From: Streptomyces sp. NA02950
GTDB taxonomy: Bacteria > Actinomycetota > Actinomycetes > Streptomycetales > Streptomycetaceae
DNA length: 64,000 nt
Direction of reading: 5' to 3'
Assembly (NCBI RefSeq): GCF_013364155.1
Contig: NZ_CP054916.1
Location: forward strand, 9,020,001-9,084,000
Part shown: piece by piece, positions 1 to 9,188 of the stretch
Numbering within the stretch: the stretch's first letter is position 1
How the letters are laid out: each line of letters begins with the position of its first letter
Translations under genes and position numbers: made by a program
The notes under the pieces: generated by a model
The model's database searches: none
Seen by the model: only the letters and a program-made list of their open reading frames with translations
Told to the model about the DNA's origin: nothing

Positions 1-469
1 TCAGCGGGCGCAGCAGCGCCGTGGCCACCAGGGCGAGAAACACCGCCACCGCGACGAGTTCGAACTGCCCCAGCACCGTGAACGCCAGGTAGACGGCCAC
101 TCCGACGGCAAGGATCCGCCATGCGTACGCCGCGGCCAGCCGCAGTCCGGGATGGACGAGGGCACCTTCCCCGTCCGCCCCGCCCGCCCCGCGCACAGCG
201 GCCGGGACCGCCGCGGATCCGGAGCGGGTGCGGGCTGCCGCGGCCCGTGAGGCACGGCGCGGACGGCCACCGGCTGCCCCGCGCGGACGACGTGCGCGCC
301 GCGGCGTACTCCCGTTCGCCCCCATGTGCTTCCCGCCGGCCGTCGCCGCGCCCCGCTCCGGTCCGCCCTGATCCGGTCCGTCCGGCTCCGATCCGCCGCG
401 TTCCGATCCGTCGTGTGCCGCTCCATCAGATGCCGGTCCGTCGGACGGGGGGAGAGACCCGCTGCTCAC
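1..469 (-). CDS. AI-2E family transporter, N-terminal part (cut by window edge)
   Basis: Inner-membrane permease of the AI-2E/PerM type; the transported solute is not predictable. The frame is open to base 1, so most of the protein lies outside the window. About 100 residues of Gly/Pro/Asp/Arg-rich low-complexity sequence are followed by ALVHPGLRLAAAYAWRIL (from about residue 103). Two hydrophobic segments (about 118-135 and 138-153) then match the first membrane hairpin of Streptomyces members. I chose GTG at 469 because AGAAGG lies about 12 bases upstream; ATG at 325 is an alternative. The upstream DNA (525-565) is AT-rich with two AATCGGT direct repeats, a possible promoter. The family call is recognition of the membrane segment only. 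Confidence 0.65.
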   Translation of the reverse strand, partial: MSSGSLPPSDGPASDGAAHDGSERGGSEPDGPDQGGPERGAATAGGKHMGANGSTPRRARRPRGAAGGRPRRASRAAAARTRSGSAAVPAAVRGAGGADGEGALVHPGLRLAAAYAWRILAVGVAVYLAFTVLGQFELVAVAVFLALVATALLRPL

Positions 470-709
470 GTCGGCGCCACCGCCTTCTGCGTCCCGGCCC
501 TCGCGGTGGAAAGCGTCCGGACTCAATCTGTTCAACCGATTATTTCGGAATGTACCGATTGAAGCAGGGTGGGTGTCCGGGCGGGGGAACCTCTTCCCGG
601 GCGCGGCGGGCCCGCACCGGCCGTCGAGTCCGCGGAGCGAGGGCGGGCCGTGGCGTTCCCTCCCGCCCACGGCGGCTCCATAATCGATCACCCGTCCAAG
701 GAGTCACCC

Positions 710-1930
710 GTGACGTACGACATCACCGCCGTCCGCGCGCAGTTCCCCGCCCTGAGAGCCGGATCGGCGCACTTCGACGGACCGGGCGGCACACAGACAC
801 CCCGGCCCGTCATCGAGGCCGTCTCCGAGGCGCTGGCCAACCCCTTGTCCAACCGCGGCCGTCTCACCACGGGGGAGCGGAACGCCGAGACCCTCGTCGC
901 GGAGGCCCGTCTCGCGCTGGCGGACCTGCTGGGCGCGGACCCTGCCGCAGTCGTCTTCGGCCGCAGTGCCACTCAGCTGGCGTACGACTTCTCCCGCACC
1001 CTGGCCAAGACCTGGACGCCGGGGGATGAGGTCGTGGTGTCCCGTCTGGACCACGACTCCAACATCCGCCCCTGGGTGCAGGCGGCGGCCCGTGCCGGTG
1101 CCACCGTACGCTGGGCCGACTTCGACCCGGTCACGGGCGAGCTGACCCCCGATCACATCGGCGCCGTACTGAGCGACCGCACCCGGCTGGTCGCGGTCAC
1201 GGCCGCCTCGAATCTGATCGGAACCCGTCCGGCGATCGCGGAGATCTCCCGGATGGTCCATGCGGCCGGGGCGCTGCTGTACGTCGACGGTGTGCATTAC
1301 ACCGCGCACGTCCATGTCGATATCGACCGGCTAGGGGCGGACTTCTTCACCTGCTCCCCGTATAAATTCCTCGGCCCTCACCTCGGCGTTCTGGCGAGCC
1401 GTCCGGAAATACTGGAGAATCTGACCCCGGACAAACTGCTGCCGTCGACCAACGACGTCCCCGAGCGTTTTGAATTCGGCACCCTGCCCTATGAATTCCT
1501 CGCCGGAACGCGCGCCGCGGTCGACTTCCTGGCGGGTCTGGACCCGACGGCCCAGGGTGATCGCCGGGAGCGGCTGGCCGCGTCGTTCGAGGCGCTCGAA
1601 ACGTACGAGGACTCCCTGCGGCTGCGGATCGAAGAGGGCCTCGCCGCGTTCGGCGCGATCACGGTCCACTCCCGGGCCAAGCACCGCACCCCGACCCTCC
1701 TGCTGACCATCGGCGGACGCGACACAACCGACGCGTACCGCGCGCTCGCCGCCCGTGGCGTCGACGCCCCGTCCGGCTCCTTCTACGCGCTGGAACCGTC
1801 CCGCAGACTGGGGCTCGGCGACACCGGAGGACTCCGCGTCGGACTGGCCCCCTACACCAGCGCCGAGGACGTGGACCGGCTGCTCAACGGCCTGTCCGAC
1901 GTCATGGACGAGCCGGTCACGCATCCCTGA
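710..1930 (+). CDS. Cysteine desulfurase-like class V aminotransferase (PLP enzyme)
   Basis: Cytoplasmic PLP enzyme of the SufS/NifS fold, 406 residues, in the branch usually named cysteine desulfurase-like. Members are not proven to feed Fe-S assembly. The PLP lysine is Lys219 in CSPYKFLGPH. Asp193 in YVDGVHY should hold the pyridine nitrogen, and His115 in LDHDSN sits where the ring-stacking histidine is expected. The N-terminal motif FDGPGGTQTP is typical of this branch. GTG at 710 follows AAGGAG by 7 bases; the longer open frame from 569 lacks support. No suf or isc genes lie nearby, which argues for a stand-alone role. A CATAAT hexamer at about 679 may be the -10 box. Confidence 0.9.
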   Translation: MTYDITAVRAQFPALRAGSAHFDGPGGTQTPRPVIEAVSEALANPLSNRGRLTTGERNAETLVAEARLALADLLGADPAAVVFGRSATQLAYDFSRTLAKTWTPGDEVVVSRLDHDSNIRPWVQAAARAGATVRWADFDPVTGELTPDHIGAVLSDRTRLVAVTAASNLIGTRPAIAEISRMVHAAGALLYVDGVHYTAHVHVDIDRLGADFFTCSPYKFLGPHLGVLASRPEILENLTPDKLLPSTNDVPERFEFGTLPYEFLAGTRAAVDFLAGLDPTAQGDRRERLAASFEALETYEDSLRLRIEEGLAAFGAITVHSRAKHRTPTLLLTIGGRDTTDAYRALAARGVDAPSGSFYALEPSRRLGLGDTGGLRVGLAPYTSAEDVDRLLNGLSDVMDEPVTHP

Positions 1931-2367
1931 AGCCGTCCGCGCGCCGTCCACGCGCCGTCCACGCGCTCGCTCCCGCCGGAGTGCCGGAGCGAGGGCGGGC
2001 ACCGGGAGCCCGGCCGGAAGGCTCCGCTCTCGAAGCGGGTACCGGGGCGCCGGGGGGTGTCCTGCCGCGCCCGGGCGCACACCGAAGCCCCGATTCCCCG
2101 CCGGGCCCTGAGCGGTGTACGCGGGGAGGCGCGTGCCGCGGTCAGCGCGACCGCCTCCCCGCCATGACCTGGCGGTCCGTCATCCGGCCGCGCCCCCCGG
2201 CAGGTGCTGGGTGTCGCGGCCCTCCGTTCCCCGCGGTGACGGCGCACGTGCTCGTATGCCTTTCCGCTGTTGCTCGTAAATACGTTCTCCGCCGTGCACG
2301 GTGCTTGGAGGGGAATTTCCGGGCATGCTCATTCCGGTTCGCGCCCCACATCACGGAAAGGCATCCC
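1931..2367. other. Intergenic region with two hairpins
   Basis: No convincing gene. It holds a direct repeat (cgcgccgtcca twice, near 1940-1962), an imperfect hairpin at about 1966-1992 and the strong stem-loop listed at 2121-2162. The last 100 bases, richer in A and T, presumably carry the promoter of the acyltransferase gene at 2368. Confidence 0.5.
2121..2162. terminator. GC-rich stem-loop, probable terminator
   Basis: GCGGGGAGGCG (2121-2131) pairs perfectly with CGCCTCCCCGC (2152-2162) across a 20-base loop. There is no U-tract, as is common in Streptomyces. It could end transcription from the desulfurase-like gene or insulate the acyltransferase gene. Confidence 0.45.
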
Positions 2368-3603
2368 ATGGCCAGCGCCTTACCGCAGCCGGACAGGCTT
2401 CCCTCGCTCACCGGTTATCGCTTTCTTCTGGCCTGCGCGGTTCTTTTCGGCCATGTCCTGACGTTGGGAAGACTCTTCGCGGACGAGGCGGTCTACGAGG
2501 CCGCCGACAGGTCCCATATGCTCAGCGCCGGGGCCGTCTCCTCCTTCTTCATCCTCAGCGGCTTCGTCCTGGCATGGACCCTCCGCCCGGACGACACCGC
2601 CGGACGCTTCTGGCGCCGCCGCTTCGTCAAGATCTTCCCCAACCACGCGGTGACCTGGACCCTCATGCTGGTCCTGCTCATGGCCACCGGGACGGCCACG
2701 CTGCTCCCCGTACCGGACCCGGCCGCCGACGAGGCCGTGAAGAATCTGCTCCTCGTCCACACCTGGGCCCCCGACATGGCGGACTTCAGCAGTGTGAACC
2801 CGGTGACCTGGTCCATCTCCTGCGAGGTGTTCTTCTACCTGCTCTTCCCCTTCCTGATCCGGCCGCTGAGCGCCCTGCCCGCCCGCCGGATCCGGCCCGC
2901 CATCGCGCTGATCGCCGCACTGATCCTCGCCACCCCCGCGCTGGCCACCCTGTTCACCGAGGATGCCGCTGCCGGGAGTTGGTCACCCCTGTCCATGGAG
3001 CGCTGGTGGCTGATCTACTTCTTCCCGCCCGTGCGGCTGCTGGAATTCGTGCTCGGCATCCTGCTCGCCCTCGCCGTGCGGACGGGCCGGTGGCCCGCGC
3101 TCCGGCTGCGCTGGCCGCTGCTCGCCCTCATCGGCCTGTTCGTGGCGCAGCCCCGGCTGCCGGAGGAGTACGTCTGGGGCGCGGCCACCTGTCTGCCGCT
3201 CGCCGCGCTGATCCCCGCACTTGCCAGCCGCGACATCGACCGCCGCCCCACTTGGCTCAGCCTGCGCCGGCTGGTGGTGCTCGGTGAGGCGTCCTTCGCT
3301 CTCTACATGATCCATTTCCCGATCCTGTACGCGATCCGCCTGCTGCTCGGGGATCGCACCTTCGGCATCCTCACCGCCACGGCCATCGCCCTCGGTGTGG
3401 CCACGGTGTGTGTCCTCGCCTCGCTCCTGCTGTGGCGCACGGTCGAGCTGCCCATGATGCGGCGCTACTCCCGCCCCCGGCCCCGTCCCGGCCGTCCGGC
3501 CGAGGCGACCGCCGGCGGGACCATGGACCACAACGGGGCGGAGCGCGACAGTGCCGACCGTGACCGGGCGGCAAGGGCACCGCAGCAGGACCCGCTGCCC
3601 TGA
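2368..3603 (+). CDS. Acyltransferase 3 family membrane protein
   Basis: Multi-pass integral membrane acyltransferase (OafA/NodX-like), 411 residues, which would transfer acyl groups to a sugar or other exported molecule. The first membrane segment has the family signature RFLLACAVLFGHV with the conserved His of the catalytic region. Further hydrophobic segments follow at regular spacing, including SSFFILSGFVLAWTL, VTWSISCEVFFYLLFPF and FALYMIHFPILYAI, which are hallmark family blocks. ATG at 2368 has GGAAAGG about 9 bases upstream; the frame is open further upstream but without coding character. The C-terminal 35 residues are charged and cytoplasmic. No sugar-polymer or antibiotic cluster surrounds it, so the substrate is unknown. 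Confidence 0.9.
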   Translation: MASALPQPDRLPSLTGYRFLLACAVLFGHVLTLGRLFADEAVYEAADRSHMLSAGAVSSFFILSGFVLAWTLRPDDTAGRFWRRRFVKIFPNHAVTWTLMLVLLMATGTATLLPVPDPAADEAVKNLLLVHTWAPDMADFSSVNPVTWSISCEVFFYLLFPFLIRPLSALPARRIRPAIALIAALILATPALATLFTEDAAAGSWSPLSMERWWLIYFFPPVRLLEFVLGILLALAVRTGRWPALRLRWPLLALIGLFVAQPRLPEEYVWGAATCLPLAALIPALASRDIDRRPTWLSLRRLVVLGEASFALYMIHFPILYAIRLLLGDRTFGILTATAIALGVATVCVLASLLLWRTVELPMMRRYSRPRPRPGRPAEATAGGTMDHNGAERDSADRDRAARAPQQDPLP

Positions 3604-3781
3604 CCGACCGCACCGCGCGACCACCACCGACGGACGGCCCGCCCGGTAGGGGCGCGCCGCGGCGGGGCGCGCTCCCGGGCGGCCGTGCCCCGGGCCCGAC
3701 CTGACGTTACGATCGAGGAGGAGGGCCCGGCGCCCCACGGGAGGCTGGGCGGCACCCCCCGGGGGGAGAGAGCGGGGCTCC

Positions 3782-5203
3782 ATGACACCCGGCGGCATAG
3801 ACGGCACGGCGCTCGCCCGTCTCCGCGAGGGGCTGACCGGTGAGGCGGTCGTGCCGGGCGACCCGGTCTACGACGACGCCCGCACGATCTTCAACGCCAT
3901 GATCGACCGGCGACCGGCGGTGATCGTCCAGTGCGAGAGCCAGGACGACGTCAGCCGCGCGATCGCCTTCGGCCGCTACCACGGACTGCGGATCGCGGTC
4001 CGCGGGGGCGGGCACAGCGTCGCGGGCATGTCCCTGTGCGACGACGGCCTCGTCATCGATCTGCGCCGGATGCGGGCGGTGACCGTCGACCCGGGGGCCC
4101 GGGTGGCACAGGTGGGCGGTGGCGCGGTGATGCGCGATCTGGACCGGGCGGCCGAACCGTACGGCCTGGCGACCACCGGTGGCCGGGTGTCGACCACGGG
4201 CGTCGGCGGTTTCGTCCTGGGCGGTGGCACCGGCTGGCTGGACCGCGCATTCGGCCTGGCCTGTGACCACCTGCTGTCCGTGGACCTCGTCACCGCACAG
4301 GGCGAAGCGCTGCACACCAGCGAGGACGAGCACCCCGAGCTGTTCTGGGCCCTGCACGGAGGCGGTGGCAACTTCGGCGTGGCCACCTCCTTCGCCCTGC
4401 GTCTGCATCCGCTCCCCGTCGTCACCGCGATGCTGCTGATGTGGCGCCCGGGCGCGGGCCGGGACGTGGCGTGCGCCTATCGCGACTTCCTGGAGTCCGC
4501 CCCGGACGAGATCGGCGGCGGATTCCTCTACCTGACCGCTCCGCCGGAGGACTTCGTCCCCACGGACATGGTCAACAGGCTGGCCTGCCTCGTCCTCGTC
4601 ACCTACACGGGCCGGGAACAGCAGGCCCGCTCCATCGCCGCCCCGCTGCTGCGCCTCGGCCACGACGCCGAGATGATCACGGAGCTGCCGTACGCGGATC
4701 TGCAGTGCATGCTCGACGACCCGCCCGGCTACCGGAACTACTGGTCCGCCGAATACCTCGACGCGTTCCCCGACCCGGCGGTGAACCTCTTCTGCGCCCG
4801 CGCCGCGGACATGGTCGTCCCGTCTCCCTCCCAGCACGTCCTGTTCCCCCAGGGCGGGGCGGTGGCCAGGGGCCCCGGGGACTATCCGGTGCCCTGGCGC
4901 GGGTCGCCGTGGATCGTCCACCCCTTCGGCCTGTGGGAGGACCCGGCCGACGACGACCGCGCCCGGCGCTGGGCCCGTGCCACCCGCGAGGACGTCCGGC
5001 CGTGGTCCAGCGGCGCGGTCTACCTCAACTTCATCGGCATGGAGGGCGAGGAGCGGGTCATCGCGGGCTTCGGACCCCAGAACTACCAGCGCCTGGCCGA
5101 GGTGAAGGCCCGGTACGACCCCGACAACGTCTTCCGGTTCAACCACAACATCAAACCCCGTCCGGCGGGCCAGAAGGCCGCCGCGGGGATGGCCGGAAGG
5201 TGA
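3782..5203 (+). CDS. FAD-linked oxidase with berberine-bridge C-terminus
   Basis: Flavoprotein oxidase of the PCMH/BBE family, 473 residues. The FAD-binding domain covers about 40-215 and the BBE C-terminus (NYQRLAEVKARYDPDNVFRF) about 435-460. RGGGHSVAG places the histidyl-FAD link at His78. The second, cysteinyl link found in bicovalent members appears absent: the segment TTGVGGFVLGGGTGWL carries no Cys, and the nearest is Cys161 in LACDHL. Such enzymes oxidise sugars or secondary-metabolite alcohols; the substrate is unknown. ATG at 3782 has a GGGAGAGAG leader 9-18 bases upstream. A TTACGAT motif at about 3708 is a candidate -10. It is transcribed toward a convergent SDR gene, with a hairpin terminator between them. 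Confidence 0.92.
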   Translation: MTPGGIDGTALARLREGLTGEAVVPGDPVYDDARTIFNAMIDRRPAVIVQCESQDDVSRAIAFGRYHGLRIAVRGGGHSVAGMSLCDDGLVIDLRRMRAVTVDPGARVAQVGGGAVMRDLDRAAEPYGLATTGGRVSTTGVGGFVLGGGTGWLDRAFGLACDHLLSVDLVTAQGEALHTSEDEHPELFWALHGGGGNFGVATSFALRLHPLPVVTAMLLMWRPGAGRDVACAYRDFLESAPDEIGGGFLYLTAPPEDFVPTDMVNRLACLVLVTYTGREQQARSIAAPLLRLGHDAEMITELPYADLQCMLDDPPGYRNYWSAEYLDAFPDPAVNLFCARAADMVVPSPSQHVLFPQGGAVARGPGDYPVPWRGSPWIVHPFGLWEDPADDDRARRWARATREDVRPWSSGAVYLNFIGMEGEERVIAGFGPQNYQRLAEVKARYDPDNVFRFNHNIKPRPAGQKAAAGMAGR

Positions 5204-5213
5204 CCGGGGCGCG

Positions 5214-5237
5214 CCGGCGCCGCCCCGACGGCGCCGG
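5214..5237. terminator. Bidirectional hairpin terminator
   Basis: CCGGCGCCG (5214-5222), loop ccccga, CGGCGCCGG (5229-5237): a perfect 9-bp stem with a 6-base loop. It lies between the stop of the FAD oxidase (+) and the stop of the SDR (-), where one element can serve both. Confidence 0.7.
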
Positions 5238-5263
5238 GGCGGACATCCGGCGGTGTCACTCCG

Positions 5264-6070
5264 TCAGGCGAAACCGCCGTTGCTCATCAGCAGCTGGCCG
5301 TTGACCCACTGGCCCTGCGGTGAGCAGAGGAAGTCCACGAGGTGGGCGGTGTCCCGCGGGGTGCCGAGCCGGCCCAGCGGCGTGCGGCCCAGACAGTCCG
5401 CCCACACCTCGTCGGACATCCAGCCGGTGTCCACCGGCCCGGGATTGATGACGTTGGCGCTTACGCCGAGGTGCGCGAGCTCCTGCGCGGCGGCCAGGGT
5501 GATGCGGTCCTGGGCTCCCTTGCTCGCACCGTAGGGAAGGTTCCCGGCGGTGTGGTCGCTGGTGAGGGCGACGATCCGGCCACTTCCGGGCGCACCGTGG
5601 AAACGCCGCCCGTACTCACGGATCAGCAGCCAGGTGGCGCGTGCGTTGACGGCGAAGTGCCGGTCGAAGCTCTCCACGGTGGTGTCGAGCAGTCCGGAGT
5701 CGACCGACTCGCAGTGACACATCACCAGGGCGGTGACACCGCCCAGCCGGTGTTCGGCCTCGTCGAAGATCCGCGCGGGAGCCTCCGGGTCGGCGAGGTC
5801 CGCCTCGATCGCCACGGTGGCCGCCCCGAGCTCCCCGAGGGAGCCACTGATGGCCTCGACCGCCCCGGCCTCGGCGCCCCAGACCATCCGCTCGTCGTAG
5901 GAGGGCCAGAAGGAGAAGGCGAGGTCCCAGCCCGACATCGCCAGCCGACGGGCGATGCCCGCGCCGATCCCGACCGTCCGGCCCACGCCGGTGACCAGCG
6001 CGAGCGGACGGGCGCGGCCCGGCACCGCGTGGCCGGCGTCGGTGTCCGGCTGTTCCGGGTCAATGGTCAT
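5264..6070 (-). CDS. SDR family oxidoreductase
   Basis: Cytoplasmic NAD(P)-dependent short-chain dehydrogenase, 268 residues. Nucleotide-binding motif TGVGRTVGIG at about 27-36; catalytic Ser171 (ALTSDH), Tyr180 and Lys184 (YGASK). The C-terminus WVNGQLLMSNGGF has the usual closing motif. The normal NNAG strand is replaced by VMCHCES (about 116-122), so this is a divergent member. ATG at 6070 is chosen because homology begins just after it. Upstream ATGs (6082, 6112, 6232) extend into the shared intergenic region, and none has a good ribosome-binding site, so the start is uncertain. It is divergent from the next SDR gene. Confidence 0.85.
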   Translation of the reverse strand: MTIDPEQPDTDAGHAVPGRARPLALVTGVGRTVGIGAGIARRLAMSGWDLAFSFWPSYDERMVWGAEAGAVEAISGSLGELGAATVAIEADLADPEAPARIFDEAEHRLGGVTALVMCHCESVDSGLLDTTVESFDRHFAVNARATWLLIREYGRRFHGAPGSGRIVALTSDHTAGNLPYGASKGAQDRITLAAAQELAHLGVSANVINPGPVDTGWMSDEVWADCLGRTPLGRLGTPRDTAHLVDFLCSPQGQWVNGQLLMSNGGFA

Positions 6071-6270
6071 GGAGAGGATCATCGCGAGGGAGCCGGCGAC
6101 GGGCAACGGCATATCGCACAGGGTCATTCCGGGCGGACGGCGGCCATGGCCCGTTCGGCCCCAGCGCGGCGGGCCGCCCCATCGCACTGTGCCGGTGTGC
6201 GGTAGACCTCGACTGTCGGTTCGCCCCGCCACCCCAGCACCATGTGACGGCTATGTCGAGGAGTGTGCGC

Positions 6271-7011
6271 GTGAACACGGAACTGAGCGGGTCCACCGCC
6301 TTGGTCACCGGTGCCACCGCGGGAATCGGCCGTACGGTCGCCCTGCGCCTCGCCGCGCTGGGCGCGGAGGTGGTGATCCACGGCCGCCATGCGCAGCGGG
6401 GCGCCGACACCGTCGAGGACATCCGTGCCGCGGGCGGACGGGCCCGGTTCATCGCGGCCGATCTCGCCGACCCCGATGCCGTCCGCCGCCTGGCCGCCGA
6501 GGCGGGCGCGGTCGATGTGCTGGTGAACAACGCGGGCATCTACCGTTTCGCCAGCACCCCGGAAGGCACCACCGAGCTGTTCGACATCCACATGGCGGTC
6601 AACACCCGGGCGCCGCTGCTGCTGGTCGGCGCACTCGCGCCCGGCATGGCGGCCCGTGGCCACGGAGCCATCGTGAACATGAGCACCGTGGCCGCCACCA
6701 CCCCCGCGCGCGGCGCCGGGGTGTACGGCGCCTCCAAGGCCGCGCTGGAACTGCTGACCCGCATCTGGGCCGATGAATTCGGCGCCCAGGGGGTGAGGGT
6801 GAACGCCGTACGCTCCGGTCCGGCCCGCACCCCCGGCACCGTGGAGATGGGGGAGGACATTCTCCAGGCACTGGGCCGGACCACGATCCTGGGCAGACCC
6901 GCCGAGCCCGAGGAGATCGCCGAAGCGGTGGTCTTCCTCGTCTCGCCGCGGGCCGAGTACATCACCGGTACGGTCCTCGAAGCACGAGGCGGCGAACTCG
7001 CCCTCAGCTGA
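6271..7011 (+). CDS. SDR family NAD(P)-dependent oxidoreductase
   Basis: Classical short-chain dehydrogenase, 246 residues, with an intact motif set: TGATAGIG at 13-20, NNAG at 86-89, Ser138, Tyr152 and Lys156 in YGASK. The C-terminal segment EEIAEAVVFLVSPRAEYITG is typical of FabG-like proteins. GTG at 6271 is preceded by GAGGAG with 7-bp spacing, better than the upstream ATG at 6253. It is divergent from the SDR at 5264-6070 over about 200 bp. No pathway genes are adjacent, so the substrate cannot be named. Confidence 0.9.
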   Translation: MNTELSGSTALVTGATAGIGRTVALRLAALGAEVVIHGRHAQRGADTVEDIRAAGGRARFIAADLADPDAVRRLAAEAGAVDVLVNNAGIYRFASTPEGTTELFDIHMAVNTRAPLLLVGALAPGMAARGHGAIVNMSTVAATTPARGAGVYGASKAALELLTRIWADEFGAQGVRVNAVRSGPARTPGTVEMGEDILQALGRTTILGRPAEPEEIAEAVVFLVSPRAEYITGTVLEARGGELALS

Positions 7012-7087
7012 CCCAGCCGCCCTCGCCCGGATCACACCCGCCCCCCGGCCGGAGCAGCCGGTACCGGCGGCGACATAGCCTGGGTGC

Positions 7088-8266
7088 GTGATCGCCACAC
7101 TCGCTGTCGAGAACTACCGTTCGCTGCGCCGACTGGTGGTTCCCCTGGGAAGACTGACCGTGGTCACCGGCGCGAACGGCACCGGCAAGTCCAGCCTCTA
7201 CCGGGCCTTTCGCCTGCTCGCCGACGCCGCGCGCGGGGGAGCGGTCGCCGCCCTCGCCCGGGAGGGCGGACTGCCGTCGGCACTGTGGGCCGGACCCGAG
7301 ACCTCCGCACGGGCCGTACGGGAAGGCCGCCATCCGATCCAGGGCACCGTCCGCTCCGAACCGGTCAGCCTGCGCCTGGGCTTCGCCGGTGACGAGTTCG
7401 GCTACGCGGTGGACTTCGGCCACCCCACGCCCTCCAGTTCCATGTTCGACCTGGATCCGGAGATCAAACGGGAGAGCGTGTGGAGCGGCGCCGTCCTGCG
7501 GCCCGCCACCCTGCTGTCGGAACGGGCGGGCCCCGCCGTCCGCACGCGGGACGCACAGGGGGAGTGGAACCGCACCCAGGGGGCCGTGCGCCCGTACGAC
7601 AGCATGCTCAGCGAACTGGCCGACCCGCAGCGCGCCCCCGATGTGCTCGCGGTCCGTGAACACATCCGGTCCTGGCGTTTCTACGACCACGTGCGCACCG
7701 ACGCCCACGCCCCCGCGCGGGCGGCGCGGATCGGCACCCGCTCCCCGGTCCTCGCCTCCGACGGCGCCAACGTGGCCTCGGCCCTCCAGACCATCCGGGA
7801 GATCGGCGACAGCGACGCACTGGACGCCGCCATCGACGCGGCCTTCCCCGGCAGCCGCGTGGAGGTCGCCGACCGCGGTGGCCGCTTCGAACTGGCCCTG
7901 CGCCAGCACGGATTGCTGCGCCCCCTGGGGGCGGCCGAACTGTCCGACGGCACCCTGCGCTATCTGCTGTGGACGGCCGCGCGGCTCTCCCCGCGCCCAC
8001 CGGATCTGCTGGTGCTCAACGAGCCCGAGACCAGCCTGCACCCCGAACTGCTCGAGGCGCTGGCCGGTCTCATCCTGACCGCGTGCGAGAGGACCCAGAT
8101 CGTGGTGGTCACGCATGCCCGCCCGCTGGCCACCGCCCTCGCGGACGGCGCCGGGCGGTCCCGTACCGAGGTGAACACCATCGAGCTGGTCAAGGAGGCG
8201 GGCCGGACGCTGGTGGACGGACAGGGCACCCTCGACGAGCCGCTGTGGTACTGGCCCAAGAGGTAG
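7088..8266 (+). CDS. Stand-alone AAA family ATPase (SMC/RecF-like, AAA_21)
   Basis: Predicted soluble ATPase of 392 residues with the ABC/SMC-type head. Walker A is GANGTGKSS at 28-36. A signature-like LSDGTLRYLLWTA lies near 280-293, Walker B is LLVLNEPE at about 307-314, and the H-loop VVVTHARPL follows. The first residues MIATLAVENYRSLRR are the hallmark of the RecF/OLD-like heads. No TOPRIM or nuclease domain is fused and no effector gene is adjacent, unlike OLD, Gabija or retron modules. Start GTG at 7088. Related single-gene ATPases are widespread in actinobacteria and their function is unknown. Confidence 0.85.
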   Translation: MIATLAVENYRSLRRLVVPLGRLTVVTGANGTGKSSLYRAFRLLADAARGGAVAALAREGGLPSALWAGPETSARAVREGRHPIQGTVRSEPVSLRLGFAGDEFGYAVDFGHPTPSSSMFDLDPEIKRESVWSGAVLRPATLLSERAGPAVRTRDAQGEWNRTQGAVRPYDSMLSELADPQRAPDVLAVREHIRSWRFYDHVRTDAHAPARAARIGTRSPVLASDGANVASALQTIREIGDSDALDAAIDAAFPGSRVEVADRGGRFELALRQHGLLRPLGAAELSDGTLRYLLWTAARLSPRPPDLLVLNEPETSLHPELLEALAGLILTACERTQIVVVTHARPLATALADGAGRSRTEVNTIELVKEAGRTLVDGQGTLDEPLWYWPKR

Positions 8267-8291
8267 GCGAGGTGGCCGAGTCGGGGGCCTG

Positions 8292-9188
8292 TCACTCCTC
8301 CGGGTGTGCGTTCCGCGCCGTGGCCGCTTGGTCCGCGTGGCCGCCCGCACCGAGCAGCCCCGTCGCTTCGAAGCGGGTCCGTTCGGCCAGCCGGGGCAGC
8401 TCGCGCCGCGAGAACCACGTGACCAGTACCGGCAGCACCGGACGGACCGGCTGGGCCAGCCGCAGCCACGGCGGTGCGTAGACCGTGGCGGCGCGCCGTT
8501 CGATGGCGGCCACCATGCGGGCGGCCACCGTTTCCACGGAGTAGACACGTCTGGCCGGTGGCGGCATATGGGACCGCAGCTCCCGCAGCACCCCGTGCCG
8601 GTCCGCGTCGCGGATCATGTCCGTGCTGGTCCAGCTGAGATACCCGATCCCCACCCCCACTCCCTGGTGGGCGAGCTCGGCCCGCAACGACTGCGCGAAG
8701 GACTCCGCACCGGCCTTTGAGGCGCAGTACGCGCTCATCATGGGCGCCGAACCGAAGGCCGCCGTCGACGCGATCTGGAGGAAGTACCCGCGCGTGGCCA
8801 GCAGACCCGGCAGAAACGTCCGCGCGGTGATGGCGCTGCCGATGAGATTCACCTCGATCACCCGCCGCCAGACGGCAGGGTCCGACGCGCCGAACGGGCC
8901 GCCCTCCGCCACCCCCGCGTTGGCGACCACCACCGAGGGCGGACCGATGCCGTCGTGGATCCGCGCGGCCACCCGGGCCATCACCGTATCGTCGGTGACA
9001 TCGACCTCGAAGCAGTGCGCTTCACCGGGGAGTGAGTCCGCCACCCGCGCGAGGGTCTTCTCCTCCCGGCCCAGGAGGACCACCCGCGCTCCCCGCCGCG
9101 CCAGCTCCCGAACGACCCCCGCCCCCAGACCACGCGCCGCGCCGGTCACGACCGCCAGACGTCCCGTCAACGGGCTCGCACCGCGCAC
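8292..9188 (-). CDS. SDR family oxidoreductase with C-terminal extension
   Basis: Short-chain dehydrogenase, 298 residues: TGAARGLG at 15-22, ANAG at 89-92, catalytic Tyr154 and Lys158 in YCASK. The extra C-terminal 60 residues include a hydrophobic, Pro-rich stretch (LAQPVRPVLPVLVTWF) and an Arg-rich end. This is common in the SDR branch that acts on hydrophobic substrates near the membrane. GTG at 9188 has GGAGG about 7 bases upstream. It is convergent with the ATPase gene; 25 bp separate the stops. The physiological substrate is unknown. Confidence 0.88.
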   Translation of the reverse strand: MRGASPLTGRLAVVTGAARGLGAGVVRELARRGARVVLLGREEKTLARVADSLPGEAHCFEVDVTDDTVMARVAARIHDGIGPPSVVVANAGVAEGGPFGASDPAVWRRVIEVNLIGSAITARTFLPGLLATRGYFLQIASTAAFGSAPMMSAYCASKAGAESFAQSLRAELAHQGVGVGIGYLSWTSTDMIRDADRHGVLRELRSHMPPPARRVYSVETVAARMVAAIERRAATVYAPPWLRLAQPVRPVLPVLVTWFSRRELPRLAERTRFEATGLLGAGGHADQAATARNAHPEE

